The translations under genes were made by a program, and so were the position numbers. 64,000 nt of DNA, taken from assembly GCF_000745965.1 (NCBI RefSeq), contig NZ_JQKI01000017.1:62001-126000 (forward strand), in the 5' to 3' direction. The notes beneath the pieces were generated by a model. That model was not told the origin of the DNA. It did not search any database and saw only the letters and a list, made by a program, of their open reading frames with translations. This DNA comes from Edaphobacter aggregans DSM 19364. GTDB lineage: Bacteria > Acidobacteriota > Terriglobia > Terriglobales > Acidobacteriaceae. Positions 18,442-28,152 of this stretch are shown here, one piece after another. The first letter of the stretch is position 1; each line of letters opens with the position of its first letter.

Positions 18442-21123
18442 TTACAGCAACCCTTCGACCACCGAAGCAGCCTTCCCCAGCGCACCATCCAGAGCACCGG
18501 CATCGCTCCCACCCGCCTCCGCAAGATCCGGCCGTCCGCCGCCCTTGCCTCCAACCAGCGCCGCCACCTGCCCGACGATCCTGCCTGCCTGCACCTTACC
18601 GGTCAGGTCCTTCGTCACACCGACAATCAGCGAAACCTTGCCCTCGTTCGCCGCGCCCAGCACCACAACACCCGAGCCAAGCTTGCCACGCAGCTCATCA
18701 ACGAGGTTTCGCATCTGGCTCTTGTCCAGCGCGTCGACCCTCTGCGCCAGCACCTTCACGCCCTTGACCTCGATGGCCGACGAAGCAGCATCCGCCACCG
18801 CAGCCGAGGCCGACTTCATCCGCACCTGCTCCAGCTCCCGCCGCAGCTTCTTCATCTCCTCTTCCTGCGCGGCGATCCTCTGCCGCAGCGCATCCGCCGG
18901 AGCCACATCACTCGCCCCAACCATCTGCCCCACAACACGCGCCACATCGAAGTCCCTGCGGAACTCGCTCAGTGCGCCCGTCCCGCTCACCGCCTCCACA
19001 CGCCGTATGCCGCTCGAGACCGACCCCTCGCCTACCAGCTTCAGCAGACCAATCTCTCCCGTCGCCGCCGTGTGCGTGCCGCCGCAAAGCTCCGTCGAGA
19101 AGTCCCCAATCTTCACCACGCGCACGCGCTCGCCATACTTCTCGCCGAACAGCGCCATCGCGCCCAGCTCGTTCACCGCCACGTCGATCGGCACATCCAC
19201 CAGCGTCTCGACCTTCGTGTTCCGGAGCACCTGTTCGTTCACGATGTCCTCGATCTGCTGCATCTCCTCCTCGGCCACGCCAGTAAAGTGCGAGAAGTCG
19301 AAGCGCAGCCGCGTCGCATCGTTCAGCGACCCTGCCTGCTTCACATGCTTGCCCAGCACCTCGCGCAGCGCCGCATGCAGCAGGTGCGTTCCCGTGTGAT
19401 TCCTCTCCGTCGCGTGCCGGTTCTCCGCATTCACCACCGTGTCCACGGTATCGCCGACAGCAATCGTCTCGCGCGACTTCACCTTGTGCGCAAACACTCC
19501 CTGCACCGGCCTGGTCGCGCCCAGCACATCGGCCACGACCGTGTTGTGATCGTCCGAGTACAGCCAGCCGATATCGCCCACCTGACCGCCCGAGTCCGCA
19601 TAGAAGCTCGTCGCATCCAGCACGACCTCGCCCTGCTCCCCGGCCTTCAGCTCCGGCACCCCCACGCCGTCCTTCACCAGCGCCAGCACCTTCGCCCCCT
19701 CAACCTTCAGCGCCGAGTAGCCCTCAAACTCCGTCTTCGCCAGCTCGCGATACACCGGAGCCGCCGTCTTCTGCGACCCGCCCTTCCACGAAGCCCGCGC
19801 CCGCGCCTGTTCCTCTTCCTTGGCCTTCTCAAATCCCGCCATGTCAAACGCGATGCCCGCATCACGCGCAGCATCGACCATAAAGTCGAGCGGCATACCG
19901 AACGTCTCGTACAGCCGGAACGCCGCCGCGCCCGAGCGCAATGTCTCCTCGTTCATCTGCCGCAGGCCAAGCTCCAACGTGCGTGCAAACTGCTGCTCCT
20001 CCGCCAGCACCACCTTCGCCACGCGATCGGCTGACTCCTTCAGCTCCGGATACGCCGCGCTCATCTCATCGCGCACCGCGTAGACCATCTCGTGCATGAA
20101 GGGCTTCTCCTGCCCCAGCAGCCTCCCGTGCCGAATCCCGCGCCGCATGATTTTGCGCAGAACATATCCGCGTCCTTCATTCGCCGGCAGCACGCCATCG
20201 GAGATCAGAAACGTCGCCGCCCGCGAGTGATCCGCGATGATCCGCAGGCTCGCCTGCGACCGCGCATCGATCTCGTGATCCGGCTCAACTTTGTGCCCCG
20301 TCAGCTGCTCGGCGCGCTTGATCAGCGGCGTGAACAGATCCGTCTCGAAGTTCGACAGCACTCCCTGCAGCACGCACGCAATGCGCTCCAGCCCCATGCC
20401 CGTATCGATCGAAGGCTTCGGCAGCGGAGTCAGCAGCGGCCCGCCCGGCGTCACCGTGCGATCGAACTGCATGAACACCAGGTTCCATATCTCCACGTGG
20501 CGCTGCTCATCCTCGCCAAACGGCCGATCGACCGAAGGATCCTCGCCCGCCTCAACCCCCAGGTCGTAGTAGATCTCGCTGCAAGGCCCGCACGGCCCCG
20601 TGTCGCCCATCGCCCAGAAGTTGTCCTTCGCGCCCAGCTCGAAGATGCGCTCCGCAGGCACGCCCACATCCAGCCAGTACTGATACGCCTCCGCATCGCG
20701 CGGAACCGACTCATCTCCTTCAAAGATCGTGCAGTACAGCCGCGAGGGGTCGATCCCGAACCACTCCTTCGAGGTCAGCAACTCCCACGCATACGCAATC
20801 GCGTCCTTCTTGAAGTAGTCGCCGAAGCTGAAGTTCCCCAGCATCTCGAAGAACGTATGATGACGCCGCGTAAACCCCACATTCTCCAGGTCATTGTGCT
20901 TGCCGCCCGCACGCACGCACTTCTGCGAGCTCGCCGCGCGCGAGTAGTCGCGCTTCTCCAGGCCCAGGAAGACGTCCTTGAACTGGTTCATTCCCGCATT
21001 GGTAAACAGCAGCGTAGGATCGTTCGCCGGAACCAGCGATGACGAGTGCACACGGCGGTGCTCTTTACCTTCAAAAAACCGCAGAAAATCTTCCCGAATC
21101 TGGCTGCCTGACCTGTAGTTCAT
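18442..21123 (-). CDS. alaS: alanyl-tRNA synthetase
   Basis: About 893 residues, the normal length. The class II catalytic core starts [20 protein letters not shown] and contains [20 protein letters not shown] (motif 2 region) and [14 protein letters not shown] (motif 3). The editing domain carries the zinc motif pieces [12 protein letters not shown] and [16 protein letters not shown]-terminal coiled coil and DHHA1-like domain ending in [13 protein letters not shown] completes it. It charges tRNA-Ala and clears Ser/Gly. The ATG at 21123 matches the family N-terminus better than the GTG at 21147. It is divergent from the TonB receptor gene. Confidence 0.97.
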   Translation of the reverse strand: MNYRSGSQIREDFLRFFEGKEHRRVHSSSLVPANDPTLLFTNAGMNQFKDVFLGLEKRDYSRAASSQKCVRAGGKHNDLENVGFTRRHHTFFEMLGNFSFGDYFKKDAIAYAWELLTSKEWFGIDPSRLYCTIFEGDESVPRDAEAYQYWLDVGVPAERIFELGAKDNFWAMGDTGPCGPCSEIYYDLGVEAGEDPSVDRPFGEDEQRHVEIWNLVFMQFDRTVTPGGPLLTPLPKPSIDTGMGLERIACVLQGVLSNFETDLFTPLIKRAEQLTGHKVEPDHEIDARSQASLRIIADHSRAATFLISDGVLPANEGRGYVLRKIMRRGIRHGRLLGQEKPFMHEMVYAVRDEMSAAYPELKESADRVAKVVLAEEQQFARTLELGLRQMNEETLRSGAAAFRLYETFGMPLDFMVDAARDAGIAFDMAGFEKAKEEEQARARASWKGGSQKTAAPVYRELAKTEFEGYSALKVEGAKVLALVKDGVGVPELKAGEQGEVVLDATSFYADSGGQVGDIGWLYSDDHNTVVADVLGATRPVQGVFAHKVKSRETIAVGDTVDTVVNAENRHATERNHTGTHLLHAALREVLGKHVKQAGSLNDATRLRFDFSHFTGVAEEEMQQIEDIVNEQVLRNTKVETLVDVPIDVAVNELGAMALFGEKYGERVRVVKIGDFSTELCGGTHTAATGEIGLLKLVGEGSVSSGIRRVEAVSGTGALSEFRRDFDVARVVGQMVGASDVAPADALRQRIAAQEEEMKKLRRELEQVRMKSASAAVADAASSAIEVKGVKVLAQRVDALDKSQMRNLVDELRGKLGSGVVVLGAANEGKVSLIVGVTKDLTGKVQAGRIVGQVAALVGGKGGGRPDLAEAGGSDAGALDGALGKAASVVEGLL

Positions 21124-21263
21124 AACTTTTAAGTCTATCAGCGCCACGCAGCGAGACCCGTCTCACGCGATCGCCTAAAACCTTCTCATTGGCACACCAA
21201 AATCGCGCACCTCTGCCCCGTACGGTGAGGTTTATGAAGCAAATCCCGGTTCCAGGCTTCGCC

Positions 21264-21292
21264 TTGACAACATTTTTCCTCCCGCCTACAGT
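21264..21292 (+). promoter_or_regulatory. sigma-70-like promoter of the TonB receptor gene
   Basis: A perfect TTGACA (-35) at 21264-21269 is followed after exactly 17 bp by TACAGT (-10) at 21287-21292. This leaves an untranslated leader of roughly 95 nt before the ATG at 21393. The spacing and -35 are consensus, and the -10 matches at TA-A-T positions. It is the clearest housekeeping-type promoter in the window. Confidence 0.6.
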
Positions 21293-21392
21293 CGTAGCCC
21301 GACCTGAACAGGTAAAAACAAATTTCCGCGAAAAGTTACCGCTTTCGGAACAAGCACAGGCTCAATTGACTGCCCCCTTTCGGAGGACCACA

Positions 21393-24300
21393 ATGCGCGC
21401 CCGACTCTCCCCACTTCTGCTCCTAGCCTTCATCGCACTCGCCTTCCTGACTCCAACCCTCGCTCACGCACAGGGCATCACCGCCACCATCACGGGCGTC
21501 GTCACCGACGCGACCGGCGGAGTCGTCGCCAACGCGCAGGTCACCGCAAAACGCCTCGACACCAACGAAGACCGAGTCGCCACCACGAACGATACCGGCG
21601 AGTTCATCATTCCCCTGCTCCAGCCCGGACGCTATCGCGTCACCGTCGAGATGGCCTCCTTCAAGACCTTCGAGCAGGAGCTGACCCTCGAGATCAACCA
21701 GAAGGTCGAGATCCACGCCGCCCTCCAGATTGGCTCGCAGAACGACAAGGTCACCGTTACCGCCGAGGCCCCGCCCATCCAGACCGAGGACTCCTCCGTC
21801 GGCCTCGTCATCGACAGCGCAACCATCGTCAACACGCCGCTCAACGGACGCCTCAACATCACTGGCCTCATGGCCCTCGCCCCCGGCATCCAGAACCCCG
21901 GCGCGCAGGACTCCATCCCCGTCTTCGGAATCACTCCGTCGGTCGGCGGAGCGTCAGCGTACGGCTCGGCTGGCTTCACCATCGACGGCGCCACCAACAC
22001 CAGCGCCTTCCTTCAGCGCGGCTACGGCGAGTATCCCCCGCTCGACGGCATCCGCGAGTTCAAGACCATCACCACCGGTGCTCAGGCTGAGTTCGCGCAG
22101 CCCACGCAGGTCATCGTCGTCAGCCGCGGAGGCACCAACGGCTTCCACGGCATGCTGCTTGCGATCAACCGCAACCGCGTTACCGCAGCGAAGAATTACT
22201 TCGCCGGAGCCAGCCCTCTGCCCAAGTACAACCGCAATGAGTTCGGTGGAAACATCTCCGGCCCCATCCTCATTCCGCATCTCTACAACGGACGCGACCG
22301 CTCCTTTTTCTTCTTCAACTACGAAGGCTTCCGCCGCCGCCAGGCCGTCACGCTCTCCAGCCAGATGCCGACCAGCCTCCAGCGCAACGGTGATTTCTCC
22401 GAATTCACCACGCCAATCATCGACCCGATCACGCAGACACCATTCCAAGGAAACAAGATTCCCGCCTCGCGCCAGAACTCGGTCTCTGTAGCGCTCCAGA
22501 ACTCCCTTTACCCGCTTCCTAACCGCCCCGGCACCGGCGTCAACCTGATTGAAAACGTTCCCCTTGCCGAAGACGTCGACCGCTATGCCTTCAGGCTCGA
22601 TCATCGACTCACCTCCAAGGACACGCTCTTCGCCACCTACATCGCTGGTCTCTTCGGGCCGAACCCGTCTGTCGCGAATCAAGGCTCAGGCACGAGCAAG
22701 TTCGGCGGAATGGCCGGCATCGGCGAGCGCAACATGAACACCATCGTCGGCTGGACACACATCTTCTCGCCGACGCTGCTCTCGCAGTTCACCGGCTCCT
22801 ATAACCACGTTCCCATCTATCGCACGCCGCAGAATGTAGGCACCGACTTCGCCTCCATCATCCCCGGCCTCGGACCTCAACCCCTCGAAGGCGCACCGCA
22901 GCTCACCGTCACCAACATCACCACCGTCGCCGAACAGGGATCGAGGGACCTCGACCAGACCTTCCAGCTCTCCTTCGTCCTCACCAAAGTCCTGCACAAC
23001 CACAACATCAAGACCGGCTTCGCGTTCCTTCGCTCCAATCACTGGAACCAGGCCGTACTGTCACCGCAGCGCGGCGCCTACAACTTCAACGGTCAGTACT
23101 CCGGCAACGCCTACGCGGACTTCCTGCTCGGCTATCCCACGCAGACCCAGAAGGCCAATCCTCCCGCCTCAACGATCCGTATCCTGCAGCCGCAGTACGC
23201 CATGTTCATCCAGGACGACTGGCGCGTCACTCCGCAACTCACCCTCAACCTCGGCATCCGTTACGACCTGCAGTGGCAGCAGGAGAACCCCTATGGCCTG
23301 AACTCGATGTACGTCCCGTCGCTCAAGCAGGTCGTCGTCTTCAACAAGGAGTTCCCCACCGCCACGCTACCCTCTGTGGCAGCAGCCGTACCCGTCGTGC
23401 TTGCAAAGAACGTCGGGCTGCCTTCGAACATCTGGAGCTACCTCGGCCAGGACACCAACAACGTCGCGCCCCGCTTCGGCTTCGCCTATCAGCCCACACC
23501 GAAGACCGTCGTCCGCGGAGCCTTCGGCGTCTTCTTCAACCTCTTCCCCACCCTCGACACAGCCAACCCCGTCTTCACCGGCCTTCCCTTCTACTCCGTG
23601 CAGACATACTCCCAGCCCACCGGCAGAGTGCCCTCCATCACCATGAGCAACCCCTTCCCGGGCTCCGGGACCGTCGCGACCAATCCTGTCGCCAACACCG
23701 AGAACTCGCCCGTCACTCCCTACCAGGAGCAGTGGAACCTCGCCGTCGAGCGTCAGCTTCCCGGGAACTTCGGTCTGCGCCTCGGCTACGTCGGCTCACG
23801 CTCGCTCAAGCAGAACAACTACCACGGCGGCGGCAACGTCAACCCTGACCTCAACGCCGTCGTGCCTGCGCCGGGCAACGTACAGCCCCGCCGCCCCATC
23901 CAACCCTTCTCCAACATCTTCTGGTACGACGCGCCCATCTTCTCCATGAACTCCAACGCCGCGCAGATCGGCCTTCACAAGGCCTACTCGAATGGCCTCA
24001 TCCTCAACGCCGAATACCAGTACATCCGCGTCCTGGGCAACGAAAACTTCCAGGACTCGCTCCACACCAACGACTCCTACGGCAACATCGGCATCATCCG
24101 TCCGCATCAGCTCGTCGTCAGCTACCTGTACGACCTGCCGTTCGGCAAGAACAAGGCGTTCTTCGGCGATGCAAGCGGCTTCACCAACGCGCTGATCAGC
24201 GGCTGGGCCATCTCCGGAATCACCACCTTCCAGTCCGGCGCGCCCTTCTCCGTCACGCAGGTGTCGAGTCTTCAGGGCGGTATCTCCTGTGCCGGTTCAA

Positions 24301-24650
24301 CTTGTCGCGCCAACCGCCGTCCCGGAGTCGCTCTCTACCCCGGCAACAAGACGATCAACCAGTGGTTCAACCCAGCCGCCTTCTACTCCTCTGACTTCCA
24401 GTACGGCAACTCCGCATACAACATGATGTGGGGCCCACGCTACCAGAACTGGGACACCGCCGTTGCGAAGAACACTCGCCTTCACGAAAACGTCAATCTC
24501 CAGATTCGTGTGGATGCCTTCAACGTCTTCAATCACCCAACCTTCGCCCTTCCCGCTACAGCAATCACCAACACCAGGACTGTCGGCACAATCACCTCCA
24601 CCAACGGAGCGAACCGGACCCTGCAACTCGGTGGCAAACTGACGTTCTAA
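21393..24650 (+). CDS. TonB-dependent receptor with carboxypeptidase-regulatory-like domain
   Basis: About 1085 residues, the Acidobacteria-type oversized outer-membrane receptor. The signal peptide (LLLLAFIALAFLTPTLAHAQ) is followed by a CarboxypepD_reg-like domain (GITATITGVVTDATGGVVANAQ, about 28-115), a plug (TPLNGRLNITGLMALAPGIQ) and a long barrel, ending in LQLGGKLTF with a terminal Phe. It takes up large substrates, probably glycans or glycopeptides, using TonB energy. GGAGGA at 21382-21387 fixes the ATG at 21393; the longer open frame from 21189 is untranslated leader. The following secreted protein is 33 bp downstream, probably the same transcript. Confidence 0.9.
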   Translation: MRARLSPLLLLAFIALAFLTPTLAHAQGITATITGVVTDATGGVVANAQVTAKRLDTNEDRVATTNDTGEFIIPLLQPGRYRVTVEMASFKTFEQELTLEINQKVEIHAALQIGSQNDKVTVTAEAPPIQTEDSSVGLVIDSATIVNTPLNGRLNITGLMALAPGIQNPGAQDSIPVFGITPSVGGASAYGSAGFTIDGATNTSAFLQRGYGEYPPLDGIREFKTITTGAQAEFAQPTQVIVVSRGGTNGFHGMLLAINRNRVTAAKNYFAGASPLPKYNRNEFGGNISGPILIPHLYNGRDRSFFFFNYEGFRRRQAVTLSSQMPTSLQRNGDFSEFTTPIIDPITQTPFQGNKIPASRQNSVSVALQNSLYPLPNRPGTGVNLIENVPLAEDVDRYAFRLDHRLTSKDTLFATYIAGLFGPNPSVANQGSGTSKFGGMAGIGERNMNTIVGWTHIFSPTLLSQFTGSYNHVPIYRTPQNVGTDFASIIPGLGPQPLEGAPQLTVTNITTVAEQGSRDLDQTFQLSFVLTKVLHNHNIKTGFAFLRSNHWNQAVLSPQRGAYNFNGQYSGNAYADFLLGYPTQTQKANPPASTIRILQPQYAMFIQDDWRVTPQLTLNLGIRYDLQWQQENPYGLNSMYVPSLKQVVVFNKEFPTATLPSVAAAVPVVLAKNVGLPSNIWSYLGQDTNNVAPRFGFAYQPTPKTVVRGAFGVFFNLFPTLDTANPVFTGLPFYSVQTYSQPTGRVPSITMSNPFPGSGTVATNPVANTENSPVTPYQEQWNLAVERQLPGNFGLRLGYVGSRSLKQNNYHGGGNVNPDLNAVVPAPGNVQPRRPIQPFSNIFWYDAPIFSMNSNAAQIGLHKAYSNGLILNAEYQYIRVLGNENFQDSLHTNDSYGNIGIIRPHQLVVSYLYDLPFGKNKAFFGDASGFTNALISGWAISGITTFQSGAPFSVTQVSSLQGGISCAGSTCRANRRPGVALYPGNKTINQWFNPAAFYSSDFQYGNSAYNMMWGPRYQNWDTAVAKNTRLHENVNLQIRVDAFNVFNHPTFALPATAITNTRTVGTITSTNGANRTLQLGGKLTF

Positions 24651-24683
24651 CCAACGCACCATATTTCACCACAAGGACCGCAC

Positions 24684-26237
24684 ATGCTCCTTCAAAACAC
24701 CAGGGCCATTGCACTCGCAATGGCCCTCGCTCCTCTCGCCCTCGCCCAAGCCGCCGCGCCCCGCAACATCACGCCGGCAAAGCTCGACCCCAACGCCCGC
24801 CAACTCTTCACCGCTGCCATGAGGTCGATGGACGCCGCATGGGACCCCAAAGCCCACCTGGTTCTCACTCCGGCGGCCCCCATCGACCACGACTCCAGCC
24901 ACCACGCAAAGTACATGGTCCGCGAGACCAGCTGCTACGCGCTCGGCCTCCTCATGCGCGACGCCAAGGGCGACCGCGCCCGCGCCGCCGAAGCCCTCGA
25001 AGCCGTCATCAAAGAGCAGTTCACCGACCAGGGCAAGCCCTGGTACGGAACCTTCCGCCGCACCCCCGAAGAGCCCGAACCCTCCGGCGACAACACAACG
25101 ATGTGGCGCCACTACGACCCCAACTGGCGCGAGTTCATTGGAACCACCTTCCAGATGATCCTCATCGAGTACCCCGACCGCATCTCGCGCGAGCTCGCCA
25201 GCCGCATGTACGGCGCCATCGACCGCGCCATCGTCGGCGAGATGAAGCAGGGCCGCCTCCTCCCCAACTACTCCAACGTCGCCCTCATGTACGGCGCCCT
25301 CTTGGACTTCGCCGCCACCCACGACAACAGCACAGACTGGAAGAAGCAGTCCGCCCTCTGGATCACGACCGTCGGCAAGTACTTCCACGAGCACAACGCC
25401 TTCAACGAGTACAACTCGCCCACCTACTACGGTGTCGATCTCTACGGCCTCGCCCTCTGGCGATCCTACGGCTCAACCAGCGAGATACGCGACCTCGGCA
25501 CCAAAATCGAAGCCACCCTCTGGAGCGACATCGCCGACTTCTACCACCCAGGCCTCCGCAACATCGCCGGCCCCTACGACCGCTCCTACGGCATGGACAT
25601 GGAGACCTACGTCGCCTTCACCGGCGTCTGGATGCGAACGCTCCTTCCCGCCAGCAAAGCCCCCCTGCCCATCCCCACACTACACACCGACCACCTCCCC
25701 GACCTCTGGTTCGCCCCGCAGGTCGTCATCCTCGGCGCCAACCCGCCCGCCGAAGCTCTCTCTAAAATCCAAACCTTCTCCGGCGAGCACGCCGTCAAGC
25801 GCCAGATCACCAGCGACCGCCGCGCCACCGCATGGATCGGCGACAAGGTCATCCTCGGCGGCGAGTTCACCAACCTAACCAAAGACGCGCCCAATCCCAC
25901 CCAATACCACCCCGCCACCGTCCAGTGGCGCACACCCGCAAAGAGCATCGGCTGGTTCTACGTCTCGCAAGCCCCAAAGATCGACGCCATCGTCGACAAG
26001 ACCTCAATGCAAATCGTTGCCATAGGCAACGTCACCTTCCGCCTCAAAGCCGCCGGAGCCAAACGCGCGGACATCACCGCCAACAAGTGGACCCTCCCGG
26101 GCCTAACCGTCACCATCAAAGCCGACCAGAAAGACTTCGCCGTCAAGGAAGCCACCTACTACCACCCCAACGACTCCTTCGAGATCACCTACACCGGAAT
26201 GCGCCAGATGACCCTGACCGTCGAACCGCAACCGTAA
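24684..26237 (+). CDS. secreted protein, possible (alpha/alpha)-barrel glycan-active enzyme
   Basis: 517 residues with a signal peptide (MLLQNTRAIALAMALAPLALAQ). The middle is rich in paired helices with aromatic and acidic clusters (MWRHYDPNWREFIGTTFQMI, EYNSPTYYGVDLYGLALW, GPYDRSYGMDMETYVAFTG). The last 150 residues look beta-rich. This resembles the helical-toroid plus beta-sandwich plan of polysaccharide lyases and heparinase-like proteins, but I cannot name the family and see no certified catalytic triad. Position directly after a TonB-dependent receptor suggests that it acts on the imported ligand. AAGGA precedes the ATG. Confidence 0.55.
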   Translation: MLLQNTRAIALAMALAPLALAQAAAPRNITPAKLDPNARQLFTAAMRSMDAAWDPKAHLVLTPAAPIDHDSSHHAKYMVRETSCYALGLLMRDAKGDRARAAEALEAVIKEQFTDQGKPWYGTFRRTPEEPEPSGDNTTMWRHYDPNWREFIGTTFQMILIEYPDRISRELASRMYGAIDRAIVGEMKQGRLLPNYSNVALMYGALLDFAATHDNSTDWKKQSALWITTVGKYFHEHNAFNEYNSPTYYGVDLYGLALWRSYGSTSEIRDLGTKIEATLWSDIADFYHPGLRNIAGPYDRSYGMDMETYVAFTGVWMRTLLPASKAPLPIPTLHTDHLPDLWFAPQVVILGANPPAEALSKIQTFSGEHAVKRQITSDRRATAWIGDKVILGGEFTNLTKDAPNPTQYHPATVQWRTPAKSIGWFYVSQAPKIDAIVDKTSMQIVAIGNVTFRLKAAGAKRADITANKWTLPGLTVTIKADQKDFAVKEATYYHPNDSFEITYTGMRQMTLTVEPQP

Positions 26238-26241
26238 GCGG

Positions 26242-26275
26242 TATAATGTAGTACGTAGTACAATTTCTGTAAGGA
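26242..26275 (+). promoter_or_regulatory. promoter/operator of the toxin-antitoxin pair
   Basis: TATAAT at 26242-26247 is immediately followed by two abutting copies of GTAGTAC (26248-26254 and 26255-26261). AAGGA at 26271-26275 is the ribosome site for the antitoxin ATG at 26284. The tandem heptamers directly downstream of the -10 are where an autoregulating antitoxin could block transcription; that role is inferred. The -35 is poor. Confidence 0.5.
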
Positions 26276-26283
26276 ATCAACCA

Positions 26284-26535
26284 ATGCGTCGAGTCTCGCT
26301 GCGAGAAGCAAACCAAAAATTCTCGTCCTGCATCGCCGAGGTCGAATCGGGCGAGAGCCTCGTTCTCGTGAGACGCGGCAAGCCTGTCGCCAGAATCGTG
26401 CCTTATGCCGAGCATGAAGAGCGCGACCTCAAGCACGAAGCGGCTGTTCACGAACTCGAAGGCTTTCTGAAGAAAGGGATCGATCTTGGAGGAGTGCGCG
26501 TAGACCGCGACGAGCTATATAGCCGTGGCCGATAA
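26284..26535 (+). CDS. Phd/YefM-family antitoxin
   Basis: 83 residues. RRVSLREANQKFSSCIAEVE followed by ESLVLVRRGKPVARIVPY is the Phd/YefM DNA-binding fold. The acidic/arginine-rich C-terminal half is the usually unfolded toxin-neutralising segment. Its last codons overlap the toxin start by 11 bp, giving translational coupling. Base composition is less GC-rich than the flanking genes, consistent with mobility of such modules. Confidence 0.88.
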   Translation: MRRVSLREANQKFSSCIAEVESGESLVLVRRGKPVARIVPYAEHEERDLKHEAAVHELEGFLKKGIDLGGVRVDRDELYSRGR

Positions 26536-26977
26536 GTTCACTCTGGACACCAACATCCTGATCTACGCGATCGACTCAAGTCAGGGCAACAAGCATACGC
26601 TTGCCGGGAAGCTCCTGGTGCGTGCCGCGATCATGAGACAGCCGCTCATGCTGCAATCTCTCAATGAATTTGCTGCTGTGGTAACACGCAAACGATTGAT
26701 GGCTGCTTCGCAGCTCGTGAAAATTCTCCAATATCACGAAAAGTCATTCCCTATCGTATCGCCTCTGACAGAGGATCTGTTTGCTGCGGTTCGCGCACAA
26801 CAATCACATAACCTGTCCTTCTTCGATGCCCTCCTATGGGCAACAGCCAAGCGCGCTGGTTGCCACGTCCTGCTGACAGAAGATTTTCAGGATGGGCGAT
26901 CCCTCGAAGGAGTGGACTTCATAAACCCCTTCAAGATGACCCTGCGCGAACTCAAGTCCCTGATCGCAAATATCTAG
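26525..26977 (+). CDS. vapC: PIN-domain toxin, VapC type
   Basis: 150 residues from a GTG inside the antitoxin gene. The N-terminal FTLDTNILIYAID gives the first metal aspartate, LNEFAAVVTRK the glutamate, and LSFFDALLWATAKRAG plus LLTEDFQDG the remaining acidic residues of a PIN ribonuclease site. It is predicted to cleave RNA when released from the antitoxin. The stop overlaps the stop of the convergent DUF429 gene at CTAG (26974-26977). Confidence 0.88.
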   Translation: MADKFTLDTNILIYAIDSSQGNKHTLAGKLLVRAAIMRQPLMLQSLNEFAAVVTRKRLMAASQLVKILQYHEKSFPIVSPLTEDLFAAVRAQQSHNLSFFDALLWATAKRAGCHVLLTEDFQDGRSLEGVDFINPFKMTLRELKSLIANI

Positions 26978-27888
26978 CTTTCCTGAATCCCCGGCCTCCA
27001 GGTAATCCCCTCCAGCCGCAGCACCTCATCCTCCGTAGCCTTCAAACCTGCAAACTCACCCTTCCACCGAACCATCTCCAGACAGCTCACCAGCGCATCA
27101 AACGCATCCTCGCTCCCCTGCGCCTTCATCAGAACCCCACGTCCCAATCCGGCATACAGCGCATCGCTCTTCCTCTTCTTCGCCGCGAGATACCTCCTCC
27201 GCGCCGACTCATTACTCTTCGCCACCGCACCCGTCATCAGCCGCGTATACATCTCCACCAGCAGCGGCCTAGGCCTCGCGTCTTTCAGCTGCGCCGACTC
27301 ATACGGCCACACCCGAAACCCCGCCTCCCACATGCGCAGCAGAAACGGCATCGCCCGCAGGCTCCCCGTCCCCACGCTGCCCGACCCACCGATCTGAAAC
27401 GGCGACTTCGGCGTAATCCCCCTCACCTTCGCGGCCCTCTCCGGATCCTCCCCCACCATCTTCGGCGTCACCTTGTTGTCCATATCCGTCAACCGCAAAC
27501 CGCGATGAAAGTTCTCCCCGCACAACTCCTCTGGCCGCTTATGCGGAGCCCCCCAAAACCGCACATCGCGAGCCACCTCCTCGCACTCCCGCGCCAGCCA
27601 CCGCTCACCCTGCCCCTCCGCCACCTTGCGCCAAAACTCAAACACCGTCTCACACGCATGCTCAGCCAGGAACCACGCCGGAAAGCTGAAGCAGCAATCC
27701 AAACTCACCACCATCCGCGGAGTCTCCCGCGACATCGCGATCAGCCACTCCACCAGCTCCTCGCGCGTCCGCCCCGCCTCCAGCATCACCTCGCCCGCAG
27801 CCCACACTCCAGCCCAGATATGCCGCCGCTGACCCGCAACATCCACCCTCCCGGACCAGTCCACCGCAACGACGCGCTCCAGCTCCAT
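26974..27888 (-). CDS. DUF429 domain-containing protein
   Basis: About 304 residues from the ATG at 27888. VVAVDWSGR at the start, MVVSLDCCFSFPAWFLAEH in the middle and SEDAFDALVSCLEMVRW near the end contain the conserved aspartates of DUF429. That family is predicted to adopt an RNase H-like fold; its biochemical role is not established. The frame is open further upstream, but that part runs antisense to a small membrane-protein gene. Both of its ends lie close to other genes. Confidence 0.75.
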   Translation of the reverse strand: MELERVVAVDWSGRVDVAGQRRHIWAGVWAAGEVMLEAGRTREELVEWLIAMSRETPRMVVSLDCCFSFPAWFLAEHACETVFEFWRKVAEGQGERWLARECEEVARDVRFWGAPHKRPEELCGENFHRGLRLTDMDNKVTPKMVGEDPERAAKVRGITPKSPFQIGGSGSVGTGSLRAMPFLLRMWEAGFRVWPYESAQLKDARPRPLLVEMYTRLMTGAVAKSNESARRRYLAAKKRKSDALYAGLGRGVLMKAQGSEDAFDALVSCLEMVRWKGEFAGLKATEDEVLRLEGITWRPGIQES

Positions 27889-27960
27889 CCCACCATCATC
27901 CCACTCGCAGGAACTTTCCCGCACACGCCTTCGTATCTCACGCAGGAGAGAAAACCCCCA

Positions 27961-28152
27961 ATGCTCAAGCTGCTCCTCTTCTGCATTCTCCTCGTAACCT
28001 GCTGGCCCCTCGCCATCGCCGCGGTCATCCTCTACCCGCTCATCTGGCTCGTGCTCCTGCCCTTCCGGCTTGTAGGAATCGCGATCGGCGGAACCTTCGA
28101 TCTCATCGCCGCGCTCTTCTCCCTCCCTGGCCGCGTGCTCCGCGCTATCTAG
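27961..28152 (+). CDS. 63-residue hydrophobic membrane protein
   Basis: A GGAGAG ribosome site precedes the ATG at 27961. The product (MLKLLLFCILLVTCWPLAIA at the N-terminus) has two hydrophobic stretches joined around YPLIWLVLLPFRLVGIAIGG, and a short C-terminal tail ending RVLRAI. No family is recognised. It is a good candidate for a real small gene given the ribosome site, hydrophobic pattern and GC-rich third positions. Its stop overlaps that of the convergent Lnt-like gene at CTAG (28149-28152). Confidence 0.6.
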   Translation: MLKLLLFCILLVTCWPLAIAAVILYPLIWLVLLPFRLVGIAIGGTFDLIAALFSLPGRVLRAI

